24,672 nucleotides of DNA from Chromera velia. Taxonomy: Eukaryota; Sar; Chromeraceae. Location: the NCBI GenBank assembly GCA_018398765.1, contig JAHBMJ010001914.1, positions 1 to 24,672 of the forward strand, read 5' to 3'. Of the stretch, positions 8,641-21,693 are shown one piece after another. Numbering within the stretch: position 1 is the first letter of the stretch; the number at the start of each line of letters is the position of its first letter. Under the pieces are notes generated by a model. It ran no database searches and had not been told where the DNA came from. It worked only from the letters and a program-made list of their open reading frames with translations. The position numbers and the translations under genes are program-made.

Positions 8641-10417
8641 GTGGGGGTGACTGAAGAAGATTGACAGAACCCCTTGTTGTTCCTTCTTCGCTAGGAAGGG
8701 GAGACAGAACATGCAAAAAGAACGAATTAAACACAGATGGTAGACCTCTGTTGGATCATCGACCGCAGAAGTCCTCCAAGAAGCGCTGCGACGCTAATTG
8801 CGGCATTGGCTCGCTCTAGGGCTCGTTTTAACATGTCAAACTGCCCTGTTAGGAAGCTCAGAAAACATGAGAACAGCTTGAAGAGGCCTTACTTGTTTTC
8901 TTTCGTTTCTTGCCATCTTCGATGTCTAGTTTGTATGTTAAAAGGTTTTTCAACCGTTCAAAAGTTATGTTAACATATACAGTTATGAACAATTATTTAA
9001 CCGCTGCCAGAACATCCATTCAAAGAAAAAAAAAAAAATTGTTTAAAATATTTTGTAAATAACGTTCTTTATCAACTTTATGGTAAGAAAAATTATTTAA
9101 AAATTTTGTTAAATATCATTTAGCTTGGGGACTTTTGGGTGGAGAAAGAGGTCAAGCCGAAAGGGGGTAAATAGGTCGCCGGGGTCGAGTCGTTCCCTGA
9201 TAAAGGTTTTTCTCTCTTAACAAAGGGTAGCCTTTAGCCCTTTGCCAAGGGAGAAAGAATTTTAAAGAAATTATTAAGGTTTCGCGCTGTTCTATACTGC
9301 TCCGACCCTATTCGTCAGAAGACAGCCAGATTCCTGAATCTATAAGGATCTCTAAGGGACCTAGTCCTAGGTAGAGACAGGACGTAAGCCCCGTATAGCG
9401 TAAGAGTCTAATGTTGAGTGCTGTGTTCAGTACTGTTTGCAGGTCGATTTTCTGAAAGGGAATTGTTTTCTGAAAAGTGCAGAATTGTCGATCTGATCTT
9501 GTCCGAAGTGTCATTTGGATTTCTGATCTTGTTTTGCTGATTAAAAGACTTTGTGTTGCTCATTGAGTCTTCCAGAAAGTCTTTTACGCATACGACAGTC
9601 CATCTTTGGTGTCATGCAGGCCGCGGTTGGTTAGCTTAGCCTTGGCTCGGCATGATTTTATCTCAGCATGGCTTGAAAGACTTCTAAGTCGAAAAACTAG
9701 GTCTTGAAGGACTTTAGCTTAGCTTTGCTCACGGTATAAGTCTTTTAGCTTGGCCTTTCTCACTGCATGAATTCCATACTAGCCCTGACTAGAGCTTTAT
9801 ATGGCTCAATCGGGTGTCTCAATATTGCTTGGTCGGGTATTATTCTAAGTCTAGGCCTTTTAGTACTTAGGGTCTATTCTCAGTCTAGACTTTCTAGTAC
9901 TTAGGGCCTATTTATTTCTGTTTTTAAAGTTTGGGATTCTACTACTATATAACACATGCCCCCTTTTAAAGTTTGGGGTTCCATGCCCAAATAAATTACT
10001 ATGACATGTATTAGCATGTATGAAAGGTCTGTCATGCGAAGGTATTCCGTGCTGGGTCTGCTCAGACCATACAAGGTACGCTTTATCCTTAATTGCATGG
10101 GACCCAGGTGCAGTCTGATGCCTCATGCGCGTAATCGATCAAATTTATTGCTATACCGCTTCATGCATGCATTCTCTCGCTAAGAACACATTTTATTCTT
10201 CATTTATGCTGAGTTCGAGGGTTCTCACGCATTGTCATGCATGCATGCGTACAAACCGATACCATTTTTCACTAAAACTCCTGCATGCATGCGAAATGAC
10301 ATTCGAGTAAATCAACGGCCGGCGATGGCCTTGTGGCAGGCAAAATGACAGTCAGACGAAAGTCAGTCTGAAGGCAAAGGAATCTCATGTCCTCTCTTTT
10401 CCCTTTTCTTCAGCTGT
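8641..10417. other. 3' flank of the Y14-like gene grading into AT-rich, repeat-bearing spacer
   Basis: A GAATTAAAC sequence near 8724 could serve as the polyadenylation signal of the Y14-like gene. From about 8940 the DNA is AT-rich. A hairpin CAAAGGG...CCCTTTG lies at 9221-9244. About 9831-9910 contains two diverged copies of a segment of roughly 40 bp ending in TAGTACTTAGGG. A polypurine-tract-like sequence lies at 9953-9974, and three TGCATGCA clusters at 10164-10290. The makeup suggests LTR remnants, but no LTR pair could be closed. No protein-coding gene is visible. Confidence 0.5.
9953..9974 (-). repeat. Polypurine-tract-like 22-mer, copy 1
   Basis: On the minus strand this reads AAACTTTAAAAGGGGGCATG followed by TG. 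It is identical over 22 bases to 11992-12013. A purine run followed by CATGTG is typical of the polypurine tract and LTR start of Ty3/gypsy-type elements. A further partial copy (AAACTTTAAAAACAG on the minus strand) lies about 40 bp to the left. Confidence 0.5.
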
Positions 10418-11065
10418 TCACTCCCTCTTGATGACTCTAGGTCTCTTCTTGGATGGTTCGGGCTCCCAGTCGGAATCGTCGTCATCACCGTCGTAACCAA
10501 AATCTTCATCGTCCATGTGTTCCTGGCACCTCTCTTCAGCTTCCTCTTCAGTCGGGTCAGCTGTCTTCTTTGCCTTCTCAGCCTTCTTTGCCTGGTCTTC
10601 CTCGTAGTCCTTGAGCATGGCGAGCAGTATGGTACTAATCAGCACCCTGGGGATGACACCGGATACGAGTTTAGTGTCGTATGGGTAATAGGGCTCAGCC
10701 TTGAGGGGTTGATCCCCTTTGGGCTGTTCCTCTTCGTTGTCAGGCGAGCCGAACATACCCTCATGGTCCTCGTCCCCAAGGTCAGCATTTACAGTCACTG
10801 AAGCTGCCTTTACCTCCTCTTCTTTGACTTTGATTGATGGCAGTTCGGTGGAAGGGTGGTCAGGGAGAAAGTCCGGGCTCAACGCAGAACTGTGAGGATA
10901 TCCTTTCCAGAGAGGTTTGACTTCCCTTTTATCTATGTTGATAATTTGTATGAAGAGAGTGATTGTTCGTTCGAAAGTTGTTTCGCGACAAGGCTTCTGG
11001 TTTGTGCTGATTTGGGTTTCATTTGAGAGAAAGTTGGTTGGAATGTGTGATCTGTCGGAAGAAAG
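10418..11065 (-). CDS. Unidentified acidic protein with C-terminal basic nuclear-localisation-like tail
   Basis: The frame is open from a TAA at 11066-11068 to the TGA at 10420-10418, but I see no ATG start, so it is probably a 3' exon or the end of a larger element protein. A likely acceptor is CCTCACAG, ending at 10889. The visible protein includes KVKEEEVKAASVTVNADLGD, an EDQAKKAEKAKKTADPTEEE helix-like charged stretch, DEDFGYDGDDDDSDWEPEPS and the tail KKRPRVIKRE. The acidic block followed by a basic cluster looks like a nuclear or chromatin-associated protein. It could also be the C-terminus of a retroelement polyprotein, because polypurine-tract-like sequences flank it. I cannot name it. 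Confidence 0.5.
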   Translation of the reverse strand, partial: LSSDRSHIPTNFLSNETQISTNQKPCRETTFERTITLFIQIINIDKREVKPLWKGYPHSSALSPDFLPDHPSTELPSIKVKEEEVKAASVTVNADLGDEDHEGMFGSPDNEEEQPKGDQPLKAEPYYPYDTKLVSGVIPRVLISTILLAMLKDYEEDQAKKAEKAKKTADPTEEEAEERCQEHMDDEDFGYDGDDDDSDWEPEPSKKRPRVIKRE

Positions 11066-11118
11066 TTACCAAAAAAATCTCGTCAGTTGTGAAATTTGGA
11101 AGTTTTTTTATGCACATT

Positions 11119-11361
11119 TCAAGTTTTTTTCTGTTTTTCTACCCTCAACATGTCAAGTCTTTCTTTGCGTCTCGCGCGGTTATCGCGCGTGCCCCCCTTG
11201 AAGTCTTTCGTGACTAGCTCGAAATGGAAGACTCCCTTATGGTCTTGTACTTCCCAGTCTTCCTGCTTCGCTTCTTTTTCTGTTTGGTGATGGTTCAGAC
11301 TGATGATGTTGCTGAGCCATTTCCTTTTCTTCCGTTGCTTGTTTCCTCCTGCTATGTCCAA
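11119..11361 (-). other. Open minus-strand frame, possible coding remnant
   Basis: This frame has no ATG (it opens with TTG). It encodes a highly charged segment (KQRKKRKWLS..., then EDWEVQDHKGVFHFELVTKD, then FKGGTRDNRARRKERLD). The FKGG part is encoded by a purine run (11186-11205) resembling the polypurine-tract-like sequences at 9953 and 11992. It may be the decayed end of an element protein. I cannot assign a family. Confidence 0.25.
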
Positions 11362-11972
11362 GGTTGTCCCTTCCTACGTACTATTATCTTTCCTATCCGT
11401 CAAAAGTACTTGTCTGACTGTCTTTCGTACGTTTCCTTGCCGGCTAGTGGTCAGCTTGACTCCTGTGAGCCCCTTCCGTCTTTTCTCTTACTGTGTTTGT
11501 CGCTGTGCCCCTGTTTGTCTCAACCCTTCCATCTGTGGTGCGGCTCTTTTCAGGATTGGGTATCTTCCTCTGCCGAGATCTTTTATTTTGGAGAGCACTT
11601 CTGCTTGGCATAGTCAGTTCCTCTGGGGGTTTATTCGTGGGCGTCCCCACTCACTTATGTCTGTAGGCGTCCCTGCAGACTGGTGACCCTCCCATTGTGA
11701 GCAACTGATACAGCGTTTACTGTCTTTCACGCGGTGTCTCTCCCTTTGTTTCTTTCTTTCTTTTTGTTGTATTTATTTCGTCTCAGGTGCTATCTAATGA
11801 TCCTCTAAGTCAGCCGATCCGAGCACGCGTCCGACTCTGCGAGTGGCCGTCTCGTTGCACTGCTTGCAGACAACCTCGCCCAGTTTTATGGTACTACTGC
11901 GCGCTTCAAACTTCAATCATGGCGGTGTGAATAGCCGGAGAGAGCATTCTGCTTGCTTGCCCACTCTATCTA

Positions 11973-12200
11973 TCACTCATCCCTGATTTCGCACATGCCC
12001 CCTTTTAAAGTTTTCTCCTCCTGCCTTTCTATCGTCGCAGGGCATCGCTCTTGCTCCGGATCTACTTGCACAGCGGGGGAAGACCATGCGACCGGAAATT
12101 CTTCGACGGTCATTCGGTTCTCCCGCATGCGCGTGGCATCGTCCAATACAGCCTGTGAGACCTTGCTTGTATATCCCCTTCTCTTTTTTCGGCCGCTCAT
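11973..12200 (-). other. Short open frame ending at a polypurine-tract-like sequence
   Basis: An ATG at 12200-12198 opens a frame of 75 residues starting MSGRKKRRGYTSKVSQAV and ending CEIRDE. It is basic at the N-terminus and has no known motif. Its last part is encoded by the polypurine-tract-like 22-mer at 11992-12013. In LTR elements pol often ends at the polypurine tract, so this may be a truncated pol C-terminus. It could equally be chance. Confidence 0.3.
11992..12013 (-). repeat. Polypurine-tract-like 22-mer, copy 2
   Basis: This is identical to 9953-9974. The bases beyond it on the LTR-like side differ completely between the two copies, so they are not ends of one intact LTR pair. 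Shared descent from related elements is the simplest reading. Confidence 0.5.
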
Positions 12201-12711
12201 CACGGAAAGATCTCAGAACGAGGTTGTCTCTGTTTTTCCCTCACCGGGTGGGGGTAACTTTCTCCTCCTCCCTTGAACGGGATCACGTGGTCCGAACAAA
12301 AACCACACCGATCGATGTTTGCTTTGCTCTTGGCTTTCTGGAGGCATCTGACTGAAGAATGAAAACCCACCACACACATAAGAACGCCCCCACGTCGACC
12401 AACCGATCTATTCTAAAGAAGCGTTACAGGCTTAGGAAGAAATGGCCACCACATCAGAACCAGCTGGAGCATGAAACAGATTAATACGTGAATTAATTCT
12501 GCAGATCCTATTTGATTCCTCCGCGTTTCCATGTCACTCTGCATGACGATCAATCGATCGATGGTCAATTTCGGCTCTTTGGAGAGACACACACGAACTA
12601 ATGAACAATCAAGACCCACGCACCCACCCATGCACACAGAGGAGAAACCGAAAGGCCCCCAGCCCCTCTCGTGCATCCCGCATTGACTTCGAAAGAAGTG
12701 AACTAATGGAA

Positions 12712-15700
12712 TCAGATTCCCCCCCAGACCCCCCATGCGCTGCCCGAGGCCCCTCCACGAGAGCCTGAAGAGATGCTCGAAGGACGAGGAGGAGGAGGGG
12801 GGGCAGAGAGACCGACCCCCGCAGCCTCCAGGTGGGCAGCCGACTGCAGAAAGGGGGCGTACTCGTGCCCCCCCCATCTGGAGGGAGCTGTCGGTGTGCT
12901 ACCCCACCCTCCTCTCTGTCCACCCGGATAGGCGCCGTAGGTGTTCTCAATCCCTGTGGCACGGGGTAGTTGCGGATAGGAGAACTGATGGGGCTGGGAA
13001 ACGGGAAGGAGGGGCGAGGCGGTACGGGAGGGGTCTGTGTAGATTCTCTGAGGGGGTTCCCGGTAGAGGTCGTGAGGATCCTCTGTCGAGAGACGGTGTT
13101 GCTGAGGGAAGGACTGGAGGGGATAGGGTTGAACTTCTTGGGTGTGGAGGTAGGTGTAGGCAGGAGGACAGGGGGCGGAGAGGTAGGAGGTGGCACGTGA
13201 GAGCGACAGGCGGTCATTTGCTTGAGAGAGAGCAAGCGGGGTGGAGGGGGGGGGGTGTCCAGTATCCGGGATGTACTCAAAGTGTGCGGACATAATGGAG
13301 GCTCTCCTCATGGCATCGGCGTTCGCGTGTCCATTGCCGACTTCTGTGGGCGCGTGGTCGTCCTGAACTGCAGGCTGGTTCTTGTGGTGGGCTGTGTTCT
13401 TAGTGTCTTTCTTCAACTTTTCGCACTCGCATGCGTCAATTCGCTCTTTCTCGAGTTCCAGGATTTTTTCTGCACAACATGAGAGAGAAAAAAAGAATAA
13501 CACACAGACTGATTCATTTGTTCATTCCATATCCACACATGCACGACCTCTCTGCTGACTCACTCCATGCAAGGAACACCCGCTCAATAGAGAATCGTGA
13601 CCCTAGCAGCTTGCTCACTCGGTTTGCTCGATGGAGTTCAGTCACTCTAAATGATGTCTGTCCACAAATAGACTGGATCATTGACTTCGACTTGAGTGCA
13701 CATCATGCTGACAATTCTTGTACACTGTCTTGAAAAAGCGAATGCAATTTCTTTCCACTCTGATCCCCCAGTGTCTTCAGACTCACGTTGGTATTCCATG
13801 TGGTTGTTCTTGTCCTTCACGTCGTACTTCTTCCTGATCTGCTTGTGTTTCCCGTCGTTTTTCAGACACTCCTTGCACTAGCAGTTGTGCCTGTTCCCGT
13901 GCTGACAATTTCTGCAGAACTGTTTCCCTTTCTTCAAGAGCTTCTCTTTCGGCTTGCGAACCTCAATGTTGACCATCGTGTTGTTCGTCTGCATGCAAGT
14001 GACGCACGGACAAAGAGAAATGGGTGCACAGCTCGGTCCTTTCCTGACCTGTTTGTCTCCGAATGAGCACACACACCCGTGTGGACACAATCTGTCTTCG
14101 AATGAGCACACACACCCGTGTAGACACAATCCAAGAAGAGACAGAGAGACAACTGGAAAAAGAGGCACACGTCCTAAGAAAGGAAGCAACTTTGTGGATC
14201 CGGGCATCCCCTCCTTCCCCTTAATTCCCTCGAGAGAGGCCCCCCGATCAAATAAACAAACAAACAAAACGGACGTCCGAAATGGAGAACCATCCGGTCC
14301 AGTTTCCGAGGGGGTCGTTCTTGTCTCTCTCGGCAATATCCATCATTTCGTCTGCACGCTCATGCATATTCATTCAAGTATTTGAAAATGCTAATGGAGA
14401 CTCGCCACAGGTGTTCCCGTGTTACGGCCTACAACGACCACTTAATTGTCCTGTCATTCCTTCTCCGCACCCATATGCATTCTCAGGGGTGTCTGACCAC
14501 ATGGTTTGAAGTTGCACGGAAGATTCACAAAGAAAGGAAGAATGGCAAACAACCAAGCGATGGGCAAACCAAAGTGAAGAGACTCACATTCAAGACATTT
14601 GAGGCAAGAAAGAAAGACATAGTAAAAAGGGAAAAGAAGGTCAAGCAGGGAGGACGCACTGTCCGAAAGAAGAAAGGGAAGGCTCTCTTTCCCACGGTTC
14701 TCTCTAAGAAGTCAGATAGCTGAGGCGAGCATAAGACTGATTGTCCAATACACCGACAAAGGACGTGTCTGCATATATGTTTCCCTCTCTGCCTGCTCGA
14801 GCAACTAACTGACTGACTGACTGACGAGTACGGATGAAGAATTCCCCGATGGGAGAGTGGAAGTCCTTCACGATGAAGTGCCAAGGCTGCATGCATACAT
14901 ACAGCTAGGTGGTCACTTTATACGTGCGTGTGTTCACAGATAGAGCAGAAGATGTCGACGGCTTCCCTCATGTCCGTCTGGATTTTCTCAAATAAATGTC
15001 TTACTCTGCAGAACTTTGAATGCACAAGAGAAGGTTTGTAAATGAACAGGAAGAGATACGATTGATGTGTCGACATTTTTCTCTCAAACCTTCCACTCTT
15101 CTTTTTCTTTCATGTACGTGTACTCGTATAGAAGAACTCTCTCCCTCCCTCCCACACAACCCTCCGGTCCATGCAGGCACGTGCATTTATTTTCGGAGCG
15201 TTCCCTGAAAAAGAATTTTGTATGAAAAGAAATGCCCACACAGCCCGCCACCCACCTGGTCCATGCAGGCACAGCACGACCGAGCCCCTCCACGAGAACA
15301 CTCCGGACAGCAGCACTCGTACACGCACGCGCAACACCCCCTGTCCTGGGAGGTCCCCGTTCCGCAGCATTTGGACTTACAGCAAGTGCCGTCTCCGGGA
15401 GTCGCCGTGTACTTTTCATCGTCACTGGGCTTGAAGCAGCTGCATCGAGAAAGAAAGGGACTTGATTGATTGATTGATAGGTTCCGCGGGGGAGAAAGGA
15501 GGACGTGGAGGGAATTGAAGAAATGAGAACGGGGATTCGGCAGCACTGCTCTCGCACTTTTCTTCTGGCTTGTTTCCCGCCCTGTGTTTTTGTTTTTGCT
15601 TCCTCCCACCCTTGGCTGTCAGTTGTTGCATGGGTGTACAGAATCAGAGAGGGAGAACGCATCCAATCGTTTTCTACATGTCCTGCCGCGACAGGGTTGG

Positions 15701-16029
15701 CCGGCCCATCTCCAATAACTGCATATCAAATTTGGTGAATCCATCCCAGTCACTCACTCACCCTCCGCATCCGTTGTGACAGCAGATCTCCCACTTCCAC
15801 CAGGGGTACCTGACGTTGAACTCCATCCTGTCTGAGATGATGCACTCAGTGGCCGACCGATGGACTCTGCTGGTGCGGACCTGGCAAGGGGAGCAGAGGA
15901 GATGGAGAATTAATGCAAGCACAAGGATCCAGGATGCCTATTTAAGCTGCTGAATTCACTCATAAAGGAAACGACAGAGATACAAGAGGACCAAGCTCGC
16001 GAGAAAGGAAGAGCTGAAGGCAAAACAAA

Positions 16030-16061
<32 letters not shown>

Positions 16062-18157
16062 AATGGCAGAACAAAAAAAACGGGAAAAGGAAGGAAGCAA
16101 GCAAGGAAGGAAGGAAGGAAGGCGGAAAGAACAGAGGAAATCACCAACAGAAAATGGACGCTTCCAACTGGGTACAGAAAGGACAAGCACAGCCTTTCTT
16201 TCCAGGAGTGTCTTTGCAGTTCCATAGATACTTCCCTTTCATTTTCCGCCCTTTGCTTTGCAAGTGCATTCATGCTCCTTCTTTCTTCTCCACGAAGTGT
16301 CCGTTTTCCATCGCATCACCGCACAGACAGACCCACACCCACTGGCTGTTCACAGACCTACCTGGTTCGTGCCGACGCGAATTTCGACAAAGGCGTCGGA
16401 CGTCCCTGCACGGACACGCACGCACATGCAGATACATGCATGCAAGCACATACGCACACACGGAGAGAGAGAAGGAAAGAGAGAGAGAAGACAACAGAGA
16501 GAAGCCAAAAGGACGGACAAGCCGAAACAGACAAGTTGACGACGACATCAGAGCAAAACACGGTTGCCCCAAAAGCGCCCAAAAGAGGAAAAAACACAAA
16601 AAAAGGAACACAACAAGGCAGCAAACAAAAGAAATAGAATGTACGACCATCTGCAAACAAAAAGGATCGAGACTGCACCGCACACACCCGTTGTTATGTT
16701 TTCAGCAGGTAGGTTCTTGAGATACCTGCAAGCAACAAGCAAGGTGGTGTTATCTATTTTTCCTGGTTAGCGGATTTGTCTCTTTTACACGCGCATCTTG
16801 TCTCCTCGTTCCATTCTTCCCTTTCTCCTTTGTTATGTTTTTACTTTACAGCACCTTTCCCTCTCCTCCCATCTTTTGGTTTCTCTCTCCTTTTCTCCCG
16901 ATCGCATTCATTTGGACAACCCGCCTCGCTCCATCTCTGATGGTCGTTTCGTTCAGTTCTTTCCATCACTATCTGCGAGTGAGAGAGCAGGCTGTCACGT
17001 GAGATCCAATAAGGGAAGGTATTGAAGGACAAAGATCATCCGTTCTTAAACCGTATGGAGCAACTGCAACCGACGTACCGCTACTTTGCTCAACCCGAAG
17101 ATCGCTTTCGGATGGTTCTTCTCGCAGTACCCGTTGAACGCCCCACAGCAGCAGAACAGAGAGAGGCAGTCCTGGCAATCCATCCGGATCTGCTCGTCCC
17201 CCGTGAGGAAGTAGTAGATCTTCTGTCGGAAGTACCAGATCACAACCACCATCACGATCAAAACCAGACTGTCAGCGGGTGCGAGAACGTAACGGTCAAA
17301 ACGCTGCAGAAAGGGAGGCATGCATCTACTCTCATGAAAAAGAATTCTGTATGAAAGTAAATGCATGCAGAGATCTCTGTATGAAAGTAAGTACATGCAG
17401 AGAACGTAACAGTCAAAGCGCTGCAGAGAGAGGGGCAAACAAATCAACGAACTTACACATAAGCTAACAAATAGGTCAATAATCAAAGAGACCAAAGAAG
17501 ACAGATCTGATTGAAGAAAACAACGGTCGAATTGTTGCAGGCAAGAACAACGAATCTTTCTGGAGGGAACTGTTTAATGCGGTTGGAGAAAAATGAGTGC
17601 CCACAAAATGGGCCTGGAGCGAAAACTTTCAACGCTTGCAGTCGCCGTGTATCTCTCTCGCTGCAAACTTTTTTTATTATCCCAAACCACAGTAAAATTA
17701 ACGCTGTCGGATGCTGAGTCGAACACGGAACATACATAGACATGTCCAGATACAGACTTTAGTTAATCAAAACATCGCTCCGACAACGATTCGTCAAATA
17801 CGCGTGAATATTGCTGCCCGATGGCCGGCCTTTCCTGCAACAAGCCAGCGAAGTACTTACCCTCATGAATCCGCAGAAGAAGCCGACCCATTGCTCGTTC
17901 CCGTTTCCGTCATCCCCCCACATACACAGAGGCCACATCCACTCAGGCCACTTGAGATTCTCTTGCATCCACTGATTCGCCTTTTCGGTATTGTCGCCTT
18001 CCATGAAGAACAAGACTGCATAAGCAATCAACCAGACAATACCGAGCCCGATCACAGCAACGGCAATGCTCGCAAAGCAGCAGCACTTGTTGCATCCTGA
18101 ACAGCAGGGACACGCATTGCATCCCTTCTTATCTTCTTCAGCCCCCGCGTCCGACAT
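12712..18157 (-). CDS. Cysteine-rich protein with two membrane segments, unknown function; in-frame TAG in exon 7
   Basis: Eight exons with matching phases: 17861-18157, 17079-17303, 15762-15880, 15256-15439, 14826-14886, 14275-14351, 13787-13988 and 12712-13469. Together they span 640 codons plus a TGA stop. The start ATG opens MSDAGAEEDKKG, followed by a Cys cluster (13-27). A hydrophobic segment lies at 28-51 (FASIAVAVIGLGIVWLIAYA...) and a second at about 112-123 (LVLIVMVVVIWY). Further Cys clusters follow: DCQDCLSLFCCC (141-152), and a very Cys-rich exon 4 (residues about 214-275, 16 Cys). Exon 7 has FCRNCQHGNRHNC, then TAG at codon 358 (13880-13878), then CKECLKNDGKHK. Exon 8 has a charged coiled-coil-like start and a long Pro/Ser/Tyr-rich tail. 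Termination at the TAG would leave 357 residues. I recognise no family. Palmitoylation or metal binding is only suggested by the cysteines. Confidence 0.8.
13878..13880 (-). other. In-frame TAG within exon 7 of the cysteine-rich gene
   Basis: The codon lies between TGC (Cys) and TGC (Cys). The frame stays open on both sides, is in phase with the acceptor at 13989-13991 and donor at 13781-13786, and continues for 283 codons to the TGA at 12712. It may be an error in the sequence, a null mutation, readthrough, or a boundary of truncated and full-length forms. Confidence 0.8.
14061..14138. repeat. 39-bp tandem duplication in intron 6 of the cysteine-rich gene
   Basis: The unit starting GAATGAGCACACACACCCGT occurs at 14061 and again at 14100, with only a few base changes. 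It lies wholly inside the intron and has no obvious splice role. Confidence 0.85.
15151..15272. repeat. Hairpin insert between copies of an exon-end/donor segment, cysteine-rich gene intron 4
   Basis: GGTCCATGCAGGCAC occurs at both 15166-15180 and 15258-15272. Upstream of each copy CCCACACA recurs (15151 and 15235), with an 8-base gap in one copy. Read on the minus strand this is the end of exon 4 (GCCTGCATGGACCAG) and its donor region. Between the copies lies a 54-bp insert whose ends are inverted repeats: GCATTTATTTTC at 15183-15194 against GAAAAGAAATGC at 15224-15235, with one mismatch. Confidence 0.75.
16028..16122. repeat. (AAAG)n and (AAGG)n simple repeats in intron 2 of the cysteine-rich gene
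   Basis: An AAAG tetranucleotide run covers about 16028-16062, and an AAGG run covers about 16091-16122. Both lie in the longest intron of the gene (15881-17078). Open frames across this region are by-products of the repeats. Confidence 0.9.
17283..17436. repeat. Hairpin insert between duplicated acceptor/exon-start segments, cysteine-rich gene intron 1
   Basis: AGAACGTAACGGTCAAAACG plus CTGCAG and flanks (17283-17319) recurs at 17400-17436 with 32 of 37 bases matching. On the minus strand each copy is an acceptor CTGCAG followed by the start of exon 2 (codons for RFDRYVL in the used copy). Between them lies a hairpin: TGCATCTACTCTCAT at 17321-17335 against ATGAAAGTAAATGCA at 17351-17365, 13 of 15 pairs. 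The hairpin is followed by a 30-bp tandem repeat of CTGTATGAAAGTAA. The decoy acceptor copy is also in phase, and the minus frame is open right through the insert. Confidence 0.8.

Positions 18158-21693
<3,536 letters not shown>

Larger units (their letters stand above)
11066..12711. other. Repeat-rich intergenic region between the acidic ORF and the cysteine-rich gene
   Basis: The plus strand is CT-rich and the minus strand has several short open frames of basic composition, none recognisable. A CGCGCG-GTTAT-CGCGCG hairpin lies at 11173-11189. The right part, about 12400-12711, is the 3' flank of the cysteine-rich gene, and no clear polyadenylation signal stands out. Confidence 0.4.

Noticed and set aside
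12735-13295. Plus-strand Arg/Gly-rich open frame
   Set aside because: It is the antisense shadow of exon 8 of the cysteine-rich gene, which has matching splice phase and a protein-like composition.
13858-13895. A 29-base pseudo-intron (GTCAGC to CTAG) that would remove the TAG in exon 7
   Set aside because: Removing 29 bases shifts the frame, and exon 8 is then closed by an early TGA. The original frame matches exon 8 exactly.
16154-16720. Open frames on both strands
   Set aside because: They lie inside intron 2 of the cysteine-rich gene, next to simple repeats, with no recognisable motif.
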